Assembly: GCA_023374025.1 (NCBI GenBank)
Contig: SIJG01000099.1
Coordinates: 350,906-414,905 of the forward strand
Direction of reading: 5' to 3'
Source: Heterodera schachtii
Taxonomy: Eukaryota; Nematoda; Chromadorea; Rhabditida; Heteroderidae
Length of the DNA: 64,000 nucleotides
Position 1 is the stretch's first letter. Every line of letters begins with the position of its first letter. This document shows, piece after piece, positions 10,373 through 21,833 of the stretch. The notes below the pieces were generated by a model. The model was not told the origin of the DNA. It searched no databases and worked only from the letters and a program-made list of their open reading frames with translations. Position numbers and translations under genes: made by a program.

Positions 10373-12939
10373 TTTATGGAACTGAAATTTCCCCTGTTAG
10401 GCAATGTCCCCTACCATTGGTGTCTGCTGTTCGCCATTCTCCTGTCCAAATTTTTGATGGTGTTTTAAATGGCATTTGTGTGATGGGTAGGACATCAAAT
10501 TATATGCATAAGTATATTTTTACCTGAAAAAAAAAATTATTTAATTTTATACCAATAATGTTTTTTTATTTTTTAAATATGTTTAGAATTTTTTGGCCGT
10601 GCAAAAATATATGAACAAAACATTTAATCGACCAAACTTCAATTTTCTGTAGTGATAAAATTCTGAAAAATCCCTGCTAAGCTATCTTTTGGTCCTGATC
10701 AAAAAAGAGGGGGGGGGGGGGCTGATGGGGCTATAGCCCCACCCTCCCGAAACCCAAAAAAAGCAAAAATTTTCAGTAAATTTTTTTGAAATTTTAAGTA
10801 ATTTTCTTAACAAAATAGCATTTTGGCGTTTCGCCCTTATTTTCGCCCCTATTTCGCGATTTTTTGGGAAATTTATTAACAAAAATGCAATAAAAACGAA
10901 AAATACACCCCTAAAAATCGACAAAAAAATTTTCGTAAAAATATACTCCTAAGAAGCGAACTAAAAATTTAAAAAAAAAATACACTCCTAAGAATCGACC
11001 CTTAAATCCTGAAAATTTCTAAATGTATTTCATTTCTAACTGTAATCAGTAAATAAAATTGTTTGATTTAATTTTAACTAAATATACATAGAGAAAACAG
11101 CAATTTTAATAAATTTCATCCCTACATTTGAAATTTTTTCGCCCCTAAAAATCACATCCCTACTGATCACGAATCTGACTTTTAATTTTAGCTACCACGA
11201 GAAATTTTAAAAGTTCAAAATGAAAAAAATTAAATAGTTCGCATAAAAAATTTAACAGGGGGGGGGGGGGGTGGTAAAACCCGGAATACCCTTGTCAAGA
11301 AACAAATAAATAAATTTTAGAGACGAATTTTTGGAAAATTTTTCATTTCTTAGGGGAATATTTTCTGAAATTTGTCAATTTTTAGGGAGTATATATTTTT
11401 TTATTTTTTGGGAACGATACTTAGGAGTGTATTTTCGTTTTATTGCATTTAGCTATGAAATTCTGGAAAAATGTCAAAATAGTTGCTAACCGTCCGCCCC
11501 GTTTTAGGTTTTTTTTTAAAACCTAAAAATCCGGGCTCTAATTATTAATTATGAATATAAAAATTAAATGGAACCTAACACTCAAACCAATGAAGATTTT
11601 TGCTTTAAATGAATAAAAATAACAATTATAAAAATAAAAATGTACTTAATTAATGATTTATGGAACTGAAATTTCCCCTGTTAGGCAATGTCCCCTACCA
11701 TTGGTGTCTGCTGTTCGCCATTCTCCTGTCCAAATTTTTGATGGTGTTTCAAATGGCATTTGTGTGATGGGTAGGACATCAAATTATATGCATAAGTATA
11801 TTTTTACCTGAAAAAAAAAATTATTTAATTTTATACCAATAATGTTTTTTTATTTTTTAAATATGTTTAGAATTTTTTGGCCGTGCAAAAATATATGAAC
11901 AAAACATTTAATCGACCAAACTTCAATTTTCTGTAGTGATAAAATTCTGAAAAATCCCTGCTAAGCTATCTTTTGGTCCTGATCAAAAAAGAGGGGGGGG
12001 GGCTGATGGGGCTATAGCCCCACCCTCCCGAAACCCAAAAAAAGTAAAAATTTTCAGTAAATTTTTTTGAAATTTTAAGTAATTTTCTTAACAAAATAGC
12101 ATTTTGGCGTTTCGCCCTTATTTTCGCCCCTATTTCGCGATTTTTTGGGAAATTTATTAACAAAAATGCAATAAAAACGAAAAATACACCCCTAAAAATC
12201 GGCAAAAAAATTTTCGTAAAAATATACTCCTAAGAAGCGAACTAAAAATTTAAAAAAAAAATACACTCCTAAGAATCGACCCTTAAATCCTGAAAATTTC
12301 TAAATGTATTTCATTTCTAACTGTAATCAGTAAATAAAATTGTTTGATTTAATTTTAACTAAATATACATAGAGAAAACAGCAATTTTAATAAATTTCAT
12401 CCCTACATTTGAAATTTTTTCGCCCCTAAAAATCACATCCCTACTGATCACGAATCTGACTTTTAATTTTAGCTACCACGAGAAATTTTAAAAGTTCAAA
12501 ATGAAAAAAATTAAATAGTTCGCATAAAAAATTTAACAGGGGGGGGGGGGGTGGTAAAACCCGGAATACCCTTGTCAAGAAACAAATAAATAAATTTTAG
12601 AGACGAATTTTTGGAAAATTTTTCATTTCTTAGGGGAATATTTTCTGAAATTTGTCAATTTTTAGGGAGTATATATTTTTTTATTTTTTGGGAACGATAC
12701 TTAGGAGTGTATTTTCGTTTTATTGCATTTAGCTATGAAATTCTGGAAAAATGTCAAAATAGTTGCTAACCGTCCGCCCCGTTTTAGGTTTTTTTTTAAA
12801 ACCTAAAAATCCGGGCTCTAATTATTAATTATGAATATAAAAATTAAATGGAACCTAACACTCAAACCAATGAAGATTTTTGCTTTAGATGAATAAAAAT
12901 AACAATTATAAAAATAAAAATGTACTTAATTAATGATGT
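10373..12939. repeat. Recent 1.28-kb tandem duplication
   Basis: Two head-to-tail copies with a period of 1,284 bp (for example ATGGAACTGAAATTTCCCC at 10,376 and 11,660). They differ by only a few substitutions and by the length of poly-G runs. Each unit contains sequence also found inside the hAT MITE at 39,036-39,435 (a poly-G tract, then CCGAAACCCAAAAA and TTTTCAGTAA). The open frames inside are not convincing genes. The duplication sits in the spacer of the large inverted duplication. Confidence 0.9.
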
Positions 12940-13365
12940 GTTTTTACTCTTCTAATAATTGCTTTTGATAAATTTTAAAAAGAAGTATATTTAAACAAAG
13001 TTAATTAATAGGTTGGTTGGAATGTAAATTCCAATGAAAATAGAATAATTCAATTTATTAAAATTATTTTATGGCACTTGCTAAGACAATAAAATACCCC
13101 TAAATTCTTTTAATTAAGACTATTGACAAATTGACTCAAATTTTCAAAATTTTCCCTATTTTTCTTTCGTAATTAGTTTGCCAGTATTTTGGAATTTTGC
13201 TCTGTCGATTTCAAGCATGTTTATTATATTTAATAATCTTTCAATTCCATTGTAACAAATTATTAATAATTATTTCAGTTCAAAATTCGTTAATTATTTC
13301 GCTTCAAAATTCTTATTGGTTAATTGTTTTCTGTTTCATTTAAAATTATTTTCTCTTTTCTTCCG
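12940..13365. other. Downstream flank of right-arm serpin, no gene seen
   Basis: AT-rich sequence. The part nearest the serpin mirrors the left-arm flank around 8,660-8,750, so the inner end of the duplication lies at about 13,240. I see nothing else in it. Confidence 0.6.
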
Positions 13366-16300
13366 CTATTCTTTGCCCACAAATGCTCCGCTGAACATCA
13401 CTTCTTTTGCGCTTTTGACTAGAAAAAATGCGAACGGATGGTCGGCACGGAAAACGGGCGGCGGGGGCGGCCGTGTTTGGCCCATGGTAGCACCTGGCTT
13501 GAATTTTACAACTGTCGCGGCAGCCGCTTCACAGCCTTTTTCATCCACCTAATTATAAATTAATTAGTTCAATCCAGTAATTATTATTTTTTAGGGTTCC
13601 TCTCTGATCTCTCGGATGAGAATAAAAAGCGCTAAATTGTCATGGACCACAAAGGCGCAGCGAGGGGGGGGGGGGGGGGGGCTGACAAAGGAGGGGTCGG
13701 CAAGTGACCGTGGAATTTCAAATGAAACTTGGTTAGTGCGTATTTTTTATGCAAATTCACGCAACAAAAAAAATAATGTTATCTTTTCAAATAATAAAGA
13801 GCCAAAAACTTTGGCACGTCATAACTTGGCATGGCGTTCATGCTTATTTGACAAAAATGGTTAAAATTCATAATACAACCCATGGATGATCTACCCACTA
13901 ACCAAGTTTCTTTTTAAAATTCCACGGTCACTTGCCGACCCTTCCTTTGTGAGGGGGTTAAATCCCCCCCCCCCACGAAAAATGAAATTTTTAATTTAAA
14001 AATGAGAAAATTTCTGAAAAGTATACCATTTTCCTAAGAAATTCCATCAAAAATCTCAAAAAATTGTGTCTATCGAAGTAATTTTCTAGATACTTAAACC
14101 TAGTTAAAAAATGTTTTTCATGCGTTTTCAATGAAAGAAAAATATTTGAAATGTTTTTATTTGTAATTGTGCAGAGAATTAGGTAAAGAATGAGATACAT
14201 TTTGAAATTTTAGCAGCTAAAAACCGAGCCTTGTTAATTATTTATGATTGGCTTTTTGCCTTACCGAAATCATCGCTTTCTGAAGCACTTTGTCAATGCA
14301 CAGCGAACCATGGCTTATGCCCGAGAAATCGGCACTGTTTGGATCGAACGCACTTTTGAGCCCAAGCGATGGCAAAAGTTGTTCCAACTCATGCGTTGAT
14401 TCAATTTTGAATTTTGGCAAAAAGACCTGAACAAAATTATACAATAAATAGAAATAGGAAAATAAACCTAGGGGGCGCGGGGTGAAAATAAACCCCTAAG
14501 AATGGCATATTCATGGGCTAAAGGGCAAAAAATTTATACAATTCTGCGGCACCTATTGGCACTGCCGGCCCCAAAAAACCAATTTTTTCTTTAAAAAAAT
14601 TAGCCTAAAATCCCTAATTTGGTCATTTTTTAGACAAAATTTGTGCAATTTATGCCAAAAGGAATTGAATCAAGGCGATACATTGACTAAAGAACCCGTC
14701 CCCGCGAAAAGCCACCTCCGCCCGCGGGGCTCGAACCCTAAAATAAACAAATAAACTCATAATAAGGGAGGAGGAGCGAGTAAATACTTCTCACGAATCA
14801 ATTAGCCAGTCAATTGATATGAAATTTTGATAAGTTGGATAATTTAATTTTTACCGTACTTTTGTTGGCCTTTTTATATTAAATCAACAAAATTCCATTT
14901 CTCACCTCAACTCTAATCACTGGTGATTTTTTGACCATTCTGATCAGTTTTGCCTCCGTCAGTTCCCCCAACACTTTTGTGAGTCCGTCCTTTGAATTTG
15001 GCAAAACGATGAAAAGGTGCGCATTCCCTCCCACAAATTCCATTCCGAGCAGTTTGAACTGAATTTTATTTTATTGGTTTTATTAATCCAATTTTATTTT
15101 ATACGGTAGTCTCTTCCAGGTAAACAAATTTATTGGTTTGTCGCATCATTTCCAACTAAAAGTGAATCAGTCATTTTACAATAATTTGTAAAATATGATG
15201 TTTATTTTGAAAAAAAACCAATTTTTAGGATGTTTTTTAAAATTTAAACTTCGTTATCGTATTTTCTTATCGAATTTTGATACAAATTGAAAAAGATTCA
15301 AAAAAACAAGCAAATTTATCCTACAATTGAGACAGAGAAATAAATTCTAAAATCAGAAAGTTCATATCAAAATTGCATTTCCCAAACAGGGTGCTGGTGC
15401 GTTTCTTAAATCCGCCAATGGGTTTGAAAACAAAAAATGGATAATATATATAAATTCATAGCCTGTCTCAAATTCAACCAAATTAATATTTCGTGATATC
15501 ATTCAATAGCCTTAATTGTTCTCTATGAGATTATGAAAAGTATTAAAAAAAGTTATAAAGCATTGAACATGCTATGTTTTTTAGTAATGGTCATGCATAT
15601 ATAATAATAAACATTTAAGTTTAGAGTCTTTAAAATGCAATTGAGCCAAATTAATTTATAAATTCGATAGCCCTAAGAATTCGCTATTTACCTTTAAAAT
15701 TTTAGAAAATTTCATTGAGTTTCAAAAAAGTTCTGAAAAAAATACTGACTTATCACTTTTTAAATGTTATGACAATAACTTTTTTTTATACTTAAGTAAA
15801 AAATTTTGGAAAATTATTTTCTGAAAGAGAACAATTAAAGCTATTGAATGATACCATTAAATATTAATTTGTTGAATTTGAGCCAAGATATGAATTTTTA
15901 TGTGTTAACCATTTTTTGTTTTCGAACCCATTGGCGGGTTTAAGAAACGCGCAAACCCATTTTGGCGGATTTAAGAAACGCGCAAACCCATTTTGGCGGG
16001 TTTAAGAAACGCGCAAACCCATTTTGGCGGGTTTAAGAAACGCGCAAACCCATCTTGGCGGGTTTAAGAAACGCGCAAACCCATTTTGGCAGGTTTAAGA
16101 AACGCGCAAACCCATTTTGGCGGGTTAGAAACGCGCAAACCCATTTTGGCGGGTTTAAGAAACGCGCAAACCCCCATTTTGGCGGGTTTAAGAAACGCGC
16201 AAACCCATTTTGGCGGGTTTAAGAAACGCGCAAACCCATTTTGGCGGGTTTAAGAAACGCGCAAACCCATTTTGGCAGGTTTAAGAAACGCGCAAACCCA

Positions 16301-17512
16301 TTTTGGCGGGTTAGAAACGCGCAAACCCATTTTGGCGGGTTTAAGAAACGCGCAAACCCCCATTTTGGCGGGTTTAAGAAACGCGCAAACCCATTTTGGC
16401 GGGTTAAAAACGCGCAAACCCATTTTGGCGGGTTTAAGAAACGCGCAAACCCATTTTGGCGGGTTTAAGAAACGCGCAAACCCATTTTGGCGGGTTTAAG
16501 AAACGCGCAAACCCATTTTGGCGGGTTTAAGAAACGCGCCAGCACGCCCAAACAGACTTTGATTTCTTTGCCATTCGCCAGAAAAAATGTTTCTTTTTGT
16601 GTGCCGCGTTCATTGAAAGGATTCGACCATTGCCCAGCGAAATAAATCGCATTGACCAGAAGAAGGCTAAGAAAATAAGTTATTTAAAAAGAAGTACGAA
16701 AGTTGTAGAAAAAGTCGGCAGCCTTAAAAATACGAATTCCGAACCAAATTTACGGAAAACCCGGCCAGTGATTGGGTAAAAAACTTTAAAGTTCAAAAAA
16801 TTTATGAAAAAGCATGGAATGGAAAGGGAGTAAATGGATTTCCCTTTATGCATGAATTAAAATTATTACATTGCTCCTTGAAGAAAAGCGGGCGTAATCA
16901 TATTCGTAATTTTGTGATTGGTTGCATCCTCAATAAATGCATTAACTTTCTGTAAAAATACTAATTAAACTGGAATTAAAAAATGAATTATATATTAATA
17001 ATACCAAATCATCCGTTAATTATAGTAAAAGTATGGCATTGAATTTATTTCTAATTGTTTTATTTAATTTGATTTGCTTTACTTTTGCTGCTTCTTCACT
17101 ATTGCCAAAATCGATGGACTCGAAATTTCCCTGGTAATAATTGCTCAATGTCTGATTAAACTCTTCCAAAATGGTAAAGCGTTTGTCCAAATAAATTTTG
17201 TTGGCAATGCTCAAATTGAACGTTTTCTCCGATTCGATTTCTTCGATAAATTTGGCATTATTTTGGTGTATCGATGAACCATCTGATTAAATTTTAAAAC
17301 GAAATGGTATTTTGGTATTTAAAAATAGAAAATTTTACCACCATCGGCCAACAAATTGACAAATTCGGCCGCCGTTTGTCCCCTCGCGCCCGCATAAGCC
17401 ATGGCCAACGCTATGGCCGCCGAAACGGACGAAAGTACAGTATTATGTGCAGACGATGAATCAGCACAGCAGTTACGGTAAATGAAATTTAGTAAATTCA
17501 TGGAAAATTCAG
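13366..17512 (-). CDS. Serpin, right arm, intact from exon 2 onward
   Basis: Exons, in gene order: 17512-17339, 17282-17083, 16949-16870, 16666-16558, 15155-15105, 15058-14906, 14426-14265, 13548-13366 (TAG). Every exon matches the left serpin in length and phase, and no stop interrupts it; about 366 residues follow the ATG at 17,501. Landmarks are [34 protein letters not shown] and [11 protein letters not shown]. The hinge EKGCEAAAAT is followed by a much longer loop than in the left copy, containing KFKPGATMGQTRPPPPP, so the target specificity must differ. The frame is open upstream of the ATG to an acceptor at 17,513; a candidate first exon starts at ATG 17,613 (MGTEVSVGDA), not certain. 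A minisatellite-bearing foldback occupies one intron. Confidence 0.85.
13660..13980. mobile_element. Inverted-repeat element in the last serpin intron
   Basis: A poly-G run (13,662-13,681) and a poly-C run (13,965-13,975) bracket inverted copies of GGGTCGGCAAGTGACCGTGG and the sequence that follows, more than 40 bp per arm. The left serpins have no such insert in the equivalent intron. Exact ends and target duplication are hidden by the homopolymers. Confidence 0.75.
15390..16546. mobile_element. Foldback element with expanded terminal minisatellite
   Basis: The element is flanked by CCCAAACAG on both sides (15,381-15,389 and 16,547-16,555). Its left end GGTGCTGGTGCGTTTCTTAA mirrors its right end, and the arms 15,405-15,540 and 15,840-15,955 are inverted copies. 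The right terminal repeat has been multiplied into about 20 tandem units. It inserted 2 bp inside a serpin intron, immediately after the GT donor at 16,557-16,556. The left-arm pseudogene preserves the uninterrupted site (7,556-7,575). A related element without the satellite lies at about 46,625-47,085. Confidence 0.85.
15932..16546 (+). repeat. 31-bp minisatellite, about 20 units
   Basis: The unit contains GGCGGGTTTAAGAAACGCGC followed by AAACCCATTTT. I count 20 occurrences of the GAAACGCGC core. Variant units (AGGTTTAAG, GGGTTAGAA, CCCCCATTTT) recur in the same order 186 bp apart, which is six units, so blocks of units were themselves duplicated. It reads open in some frames only because the unit lacks stops; it is not coding. 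Confidence 0.95.
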
Positions 17513-17899
17513 CTGCGATTATTTTAAAATTATTGAAGAGCTCTCAAATTTTAAATCTGGACTATTTTTTCAAAAAATTTCATGGCATCGCCTACCGACA
17601 CCTCCGTACCCATTTTATAAAAACAAAAATAATTTGGCAAAAAATTGATGATAAAATCGTGCTTTTTTAGATCAAATCAACAACGATTTTTCCCGCCCCG
17701 AATTTTACAAAATGTTTAATTTGACAGAAAAATGTAAAACAATAATGGACAATGAAAATAATAATGGTGCTTTTAACCGCAAATAGCGCTTTTTTGTCTA
17801 ACCTATCATTTTAAATCTGGCCTAGAATGTTTTATAAATAAGAAATTATTTTTATAAGGTTTTAATTATTTTATAAGTTTTAAATATTAATGCACTTAC

Positions 17900-19543
17900 G
17901 CGGGTCGGTTTCAGGATATTGAAGTGCAATGTTCACCTTCCCATTGGCACTGATTGACTTCAATTCGGTCGGCTGCCACGTCAGTTGGCGTTGCTCTGTG
18001 TACAAATGGGCGCCCCTCGGGTCACGCCACTGAACTGCTTGGCCAACCATGGCCAACTGCAGGCCGCGCATCTCATGCACACGGCCCTGGAAATATTTTA
18101 AAAAATTCAGCTGTAACAGAATTTTCGTACAGTTGTTGACTAATTTTTCCGTAACATTTTCCATTGACCTTATCAAATTCAATGGCGGGGAGTTGGAAGC
18201 TGTTTGTGCCACAACTGATGAAAGTAAAAATAAATATATAATTTAAATGGATGATTTTAATTAATTAAACTAATAATAAATTTAAAAATAATTATTATTT
18301 GCATTGTTTTTTCTTTTTACGCACTCTCCGCTTATGGTCACCGTAATGCCATTGAATGCATTTTCCATTTGCGCACTCCCAAATAAACTACTGCAAATTC
18401 GGTGTTGGAATACCACGGGAAGGGTAAATGGAGAAACGGAAGAATTCATAATTTCAAAACTAAAGAATAATATAAAATTAAATATTTAATTAATATCATT
18501 CATTTGATGTGTATACTAATTATGGTAATTAGTGTTAATTACCAATAATTCCTGCTCCCTTTAATTTGTCACTTTCTTTCACCTGCTCTCAAAAACTGTT
18601 TTCTTTTGGGCGTCACAATTTCCGTAGAAAAACGAACTTTTCGCCTGCTCAAATTCAATTTTCACTTTTGCCGTGCAATTTTTTTCAGTTGCTGTCGCGA
18701 CGCATCCGTCCAAAAGTGCGAGAGTGCCTAAAGATAAATTCAAATTTAAAATATTAAAATTGTCATTTTGGCATTATAATTTTAAAATTGCTTTTACGTT
18801 TATATTCGTGGCCATTTGGCTCCTTTTCGGGTTCGTTTTCGTAAAAATGGACCTTAATTTAAGTGAAATAAATAATAAATATATTTTTTTAATCTAACCA
18901 TGGCACAGTGTTTGATCTGGTCATAATACGGATTACCACACTTTGGCATCTGAAAAATACCGTATAAAAATTAAAAAAATTAAATTAATTTATATTTACA
19001 AATGCCATTTTGTATAAATCCTGCAGACAGTTGAGCCCGTCGAATGTGCCAATGATTTTCGAAAATTGTTCATTTGGTGCTTGATTTTTGTACTTAAGAA
19101 TGACATACAGTAGTACCCTATACGTTCCTCTTTGAATACCGTACCACACATGCACAGTAATCCTCGTCCTCATTTGTCCCATTGCTCGCCTTTGTCCCCT
19201 TGTAACACGCATAACATCCATTGTCCGGTTCTTTCTCCTCCGCTTTTAATTTGTTGTCCTCAAAAAGAGATGAGTCCAACCACGGGGGACGCAAATGCTT
19301 GGGGATAAATCCTTTCTGTTTGACCACGGACGAGCGAAGGCAAAGCGAGTGAAATTGGGCGGAGCGATCAATGGCATGGCACACATCCGAGGGATTAAAT
19401 TCTGCAAAAATAAAATGACAATTTAAAATTTATTTAAAATATTAACCTGAATTTGCTATTGCAAATCTGTCTGACTTGATGATGAGCAGTTGAATAAATG
19501 TGTTAAAAGTGGCCACACTCAAAATTTTAGCATGGAATACCAT
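17900..19543 (-). CDS. Secreted cysteine-rich protein, right-arm copy (3' end not found)
   Basis: Exons in gene order: 19543-19447, 19401-19145, 19092-19000, 18949-18899, 18852-18798, 18727-18583, 18459-18321, 18086-17900. The ATG at 19,543 starts a signal peptide-like segment (MVFHAKILSVATFNTFIQL). Exon lengths and phases match the left copy, with in-frame size changes only. In the last exon the two nucleotide differences I could check are silent in the frame GRVHEMRGLQLAMVG, which supports that frame as coding. The exon ends at donor GTAAGT (17,899-17,894) and I could not find the next exon. Family and function unknown; expected to be exported and disulphide-bonded. Confidence 0.7.
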
Positions 19544-19885
19544 TATATAATGCTTAATTGTGTGAGATTTATTTAAAAAATTTTTTTTTAAATTAATTAA
19601 AAATATGAGAAATATTATTTTATTTATTTTTTTTATAATTTATTTACTGAAAACATGACATTGAATGAATCGTTATAATTTATTCTCCGTTTTTTTAGCA
19701 TAGAGAACAAATTGAAATGGATGAGATGAATCAGCAAACAGCACTAAATGAATTCATTTGCGTATAATTAATATTCGCGATTAATTCATTTCCATCAATT
19801 GAAAATGCATTAAATGTTAAAATTGAAAAACATTAAATGATTAGACATACTATGCAAATTAGTTCATTGACTGAGACCCTAAAAC

Positions 19886-20719
19886 AGGATCAGCGTTGGG
19901 ATTTCGGGAACGACAAAAAACAAAAAAATTTCATATAAAAATATTATCTTCTAAGACAATTATCGCTCATTTGAACATTCAGATGAATCTTCTAATGTGA
20001 ACAAAAAATTTTACACCAACAAAAAATAGCTTTTGAAAAAAAATGTTTCTTTCATTCCCCTTGACTTTTTTCCTATCCAAGTGTGAATGGAATATAATAC
20101 AACCCCTAATTATTAATTAATTACTTTTATTTTAAAAATCTATTATTAATTTATTTTTTTATAAATTGGGCTTTAAAGCTGAGTGCTATGAAAAAGATAA
20201 ATTACAATATTTGTATAACTCCATAGAATCATTATTTACTTATTATAATGCAGTAAAAAATTTATTATAAGAAGAAACACTATCCATTAATTACATAATT
20301 TTTTAATAAAAAGAAACAACAAATATTTTATGTCTGTGATCAATTCGGGTTTTCTTTTTCAAGAATACTTATTTTTATTGCACTTGACGGACGAACTTAA
20401 GAAATGTCAGAATTAATTAAGCATTTGAAATTTGATATATTCACCTGATAAAAAGGTTATGAAAACAGATTAATTTTATTAAAATTTATTACCGTTTTTT
20501 CTCGGCATTTTACTTTTTTTTTATGGCAAAGAATTTCTTAGCCATCAATGCCATTTTTCGTTCTAAAACGTTTCAAAGAATTTCTCGTTCGATTTTCAAA
20601 ATCGAACTTTTCGGCCTACCCAAAAAACTAAACTGGAATTTTTAATAATTTTCTGATTTCTTATCAAAATTATTAATTAAGATAAGCTAAAATTATGGCG
20701 ACCATATAAAAAAAACAAA
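19886..20719. other. Intergenic, no gene seen
   Basis: AT-rich sequence between the outer end of the inverted duplication and the decayed serpin exon. I see no repeat, RNA gene or credible reading frame in it. Confidence 0.6.
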
Positions 20720-20726
20720 ATTTTCT

Positions 20727-21010
20727 TAGGTCAATATCATCAGCCAGCAATTTGCGAATTTCTCGTTCAGTTTCCCCAGTGCTCCGCCGTGGACCATCGA
20801 AAGCATAATGGACAAAACAGGACAAAACAGCTTGGCGAAATGACAAACGACCGATTTGCATTATCGTTTAGCCACATTATTGCGCGCAGTATTTTCAGTG
20901 CAAAATCAGCAAGAACTTCCGAAATTCCACGATTGAATAATGCCAATGATGAAACCGACGAATTCATCAGAAGAGAGGGCCAAATTTGCAAATATAATTT
21001 TCTTTTTAAA
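20727..21010 (-). pseudogene. Decayed serpin first-half exon
   Basis: The minus strand encodes recognisable serpin pieces in order but in three different frames: EVLADFALKILRA with NRSFVISP, then SIMLSMVHGGALG, then ETEREIRKLLADDID. Two small indels are therefore needed to connect them. No later serpin exons were found downstream (toward 20,000). The BEL element begins about 40 bp upstream of this exon. This is a different serpin subfamily from the two intact genes. Confidence 0.7.
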
Positions 21011-21049
21011 TTATAATAAAGAAATGTAAGATAAAACAAACAAACAAAA

Positions 21050-21731
21050 TGTCGGAACTCTGGGGTTCCGACTGCTGATCAATTGATCAGCAGAAATGAA
21101 GAAAAGAAGTGGCGGACGTTTCCCCCTCCCTTTCACATGCACCCCACTCCGTTCCGCCCCTCTGCTCCCCTTTCCTTCCAAATTGTCAATTGTTTTTGTG
21201 TGATCCCTTCCTTCCCCGCGCACAATTTAATCGCTAATTCATCAACTCGCAACTTTTCTTCCCCCAATTTCATTACGATTTTTGCCCCGTTCCTCCCCCC
21301 AACCGCCGTAAAATTGTTTGTCACTAATTGCCTCCCCTGTTTATTTGTGCGATAAAAAACCAAAATTGGAGTGATCAAAGTACTCCGTTTTCCCTCCCCA
21401 CAATTTGTGATCGAAATGCCCCATTTTTTCATCATTTCCAATTGTTGCCCTCCGTTCGATCAGCCCGTTTTCTGCCCAATTTTCGTCCATTTTTTCAATT
21501 TTTTATGTAATTTTGTTAATATTTAAATGGCCCCAAATGAACCCAAATTTGCGTTTTCCATTCTCCATTTTGCATTTCCCCATCAGAGAATTGTCCCATT
21601 GTGCGGTGAATAAATAATTTTTATTTGTTCTTTGATCATCCGGGAGCCTCCAATCCCAGCATACTCCTCCCCAATCACCGTCCGAACAACAAAGCACAAC
21701 ATTGTGCACTTTGTCTCGACAAAGCGGGACA
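21050..21731 (+). repeat. BEL 5' LTR
   Basis: 682 bp, TGTCGGAAC...GCGGGACA. It begins with the hairpin GTCGGAAC-6nt-GTTCCGAC and a perfect 22-bp palindrome at 21,072-21,093. An AATAAA lies near 21,610. It is identical to the 3' LTR except for one base missing in the run CCCTTTCC-TTCC. Confidence 0.97.
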
Positions 21732-21734
21732 AAT

Positions 21735-21752
21735 TGGCGACCCTGGCAGGGA
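21735..21752 (+). other. Primer-binding site
   Basis: TGGCGACCCTGGCAGGGA starts 3 bp after the LTR. TGGCGACC is the usual start of BEL/Pao primer-binding sites, which pair with the 3' end of a host tRNA. The tRNA was not identified. Confidence 0.75.
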
Positions 21753-21833
21753 CCGATCTTCAGCGGTCCAACATCGAAGGAAATCGAACCGGTGAAAAGG
21801 GGGGACAGAAAATTTGCATTTTTGGGCTAATTT

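Larger units (their letters stand above)
13240..19885 (-). repeat. Right arm of large inverted duplication
   Basis: Reverse-complement counterpart of 1,620-8,760. It holds one serpin (13,366-17,512) and one secreted cysteine-rich gene (17,900-19,543). It has gained two insertions that the left arm lacks (13,660-13,980 and 15,390-16,546). The outer end fades at about 19,885, just past sequence mirroring 1,625-1,680. Confidence 0.85.

Noticed and set aside
10682..12205. Pair of similar 79-80-residue minus-strand ORFs
   Set aside because: They are the same transposon-derived sequence seen twice because of the tandem duplication; they start at poly-G tracts and lack any known motif.
15932..16546. 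CRISPR-like array of regularly spaced repeats
   Set aside because: There are no unique spacers; the whole 31-bp unit repeats head to tail and it derives from a transposon end in a eukaryotic intron.
21071..21510. ORFs within the LTRs
   Set aside because: They occur in non-coding LTR sequence in several frames and have no recognisable domain.
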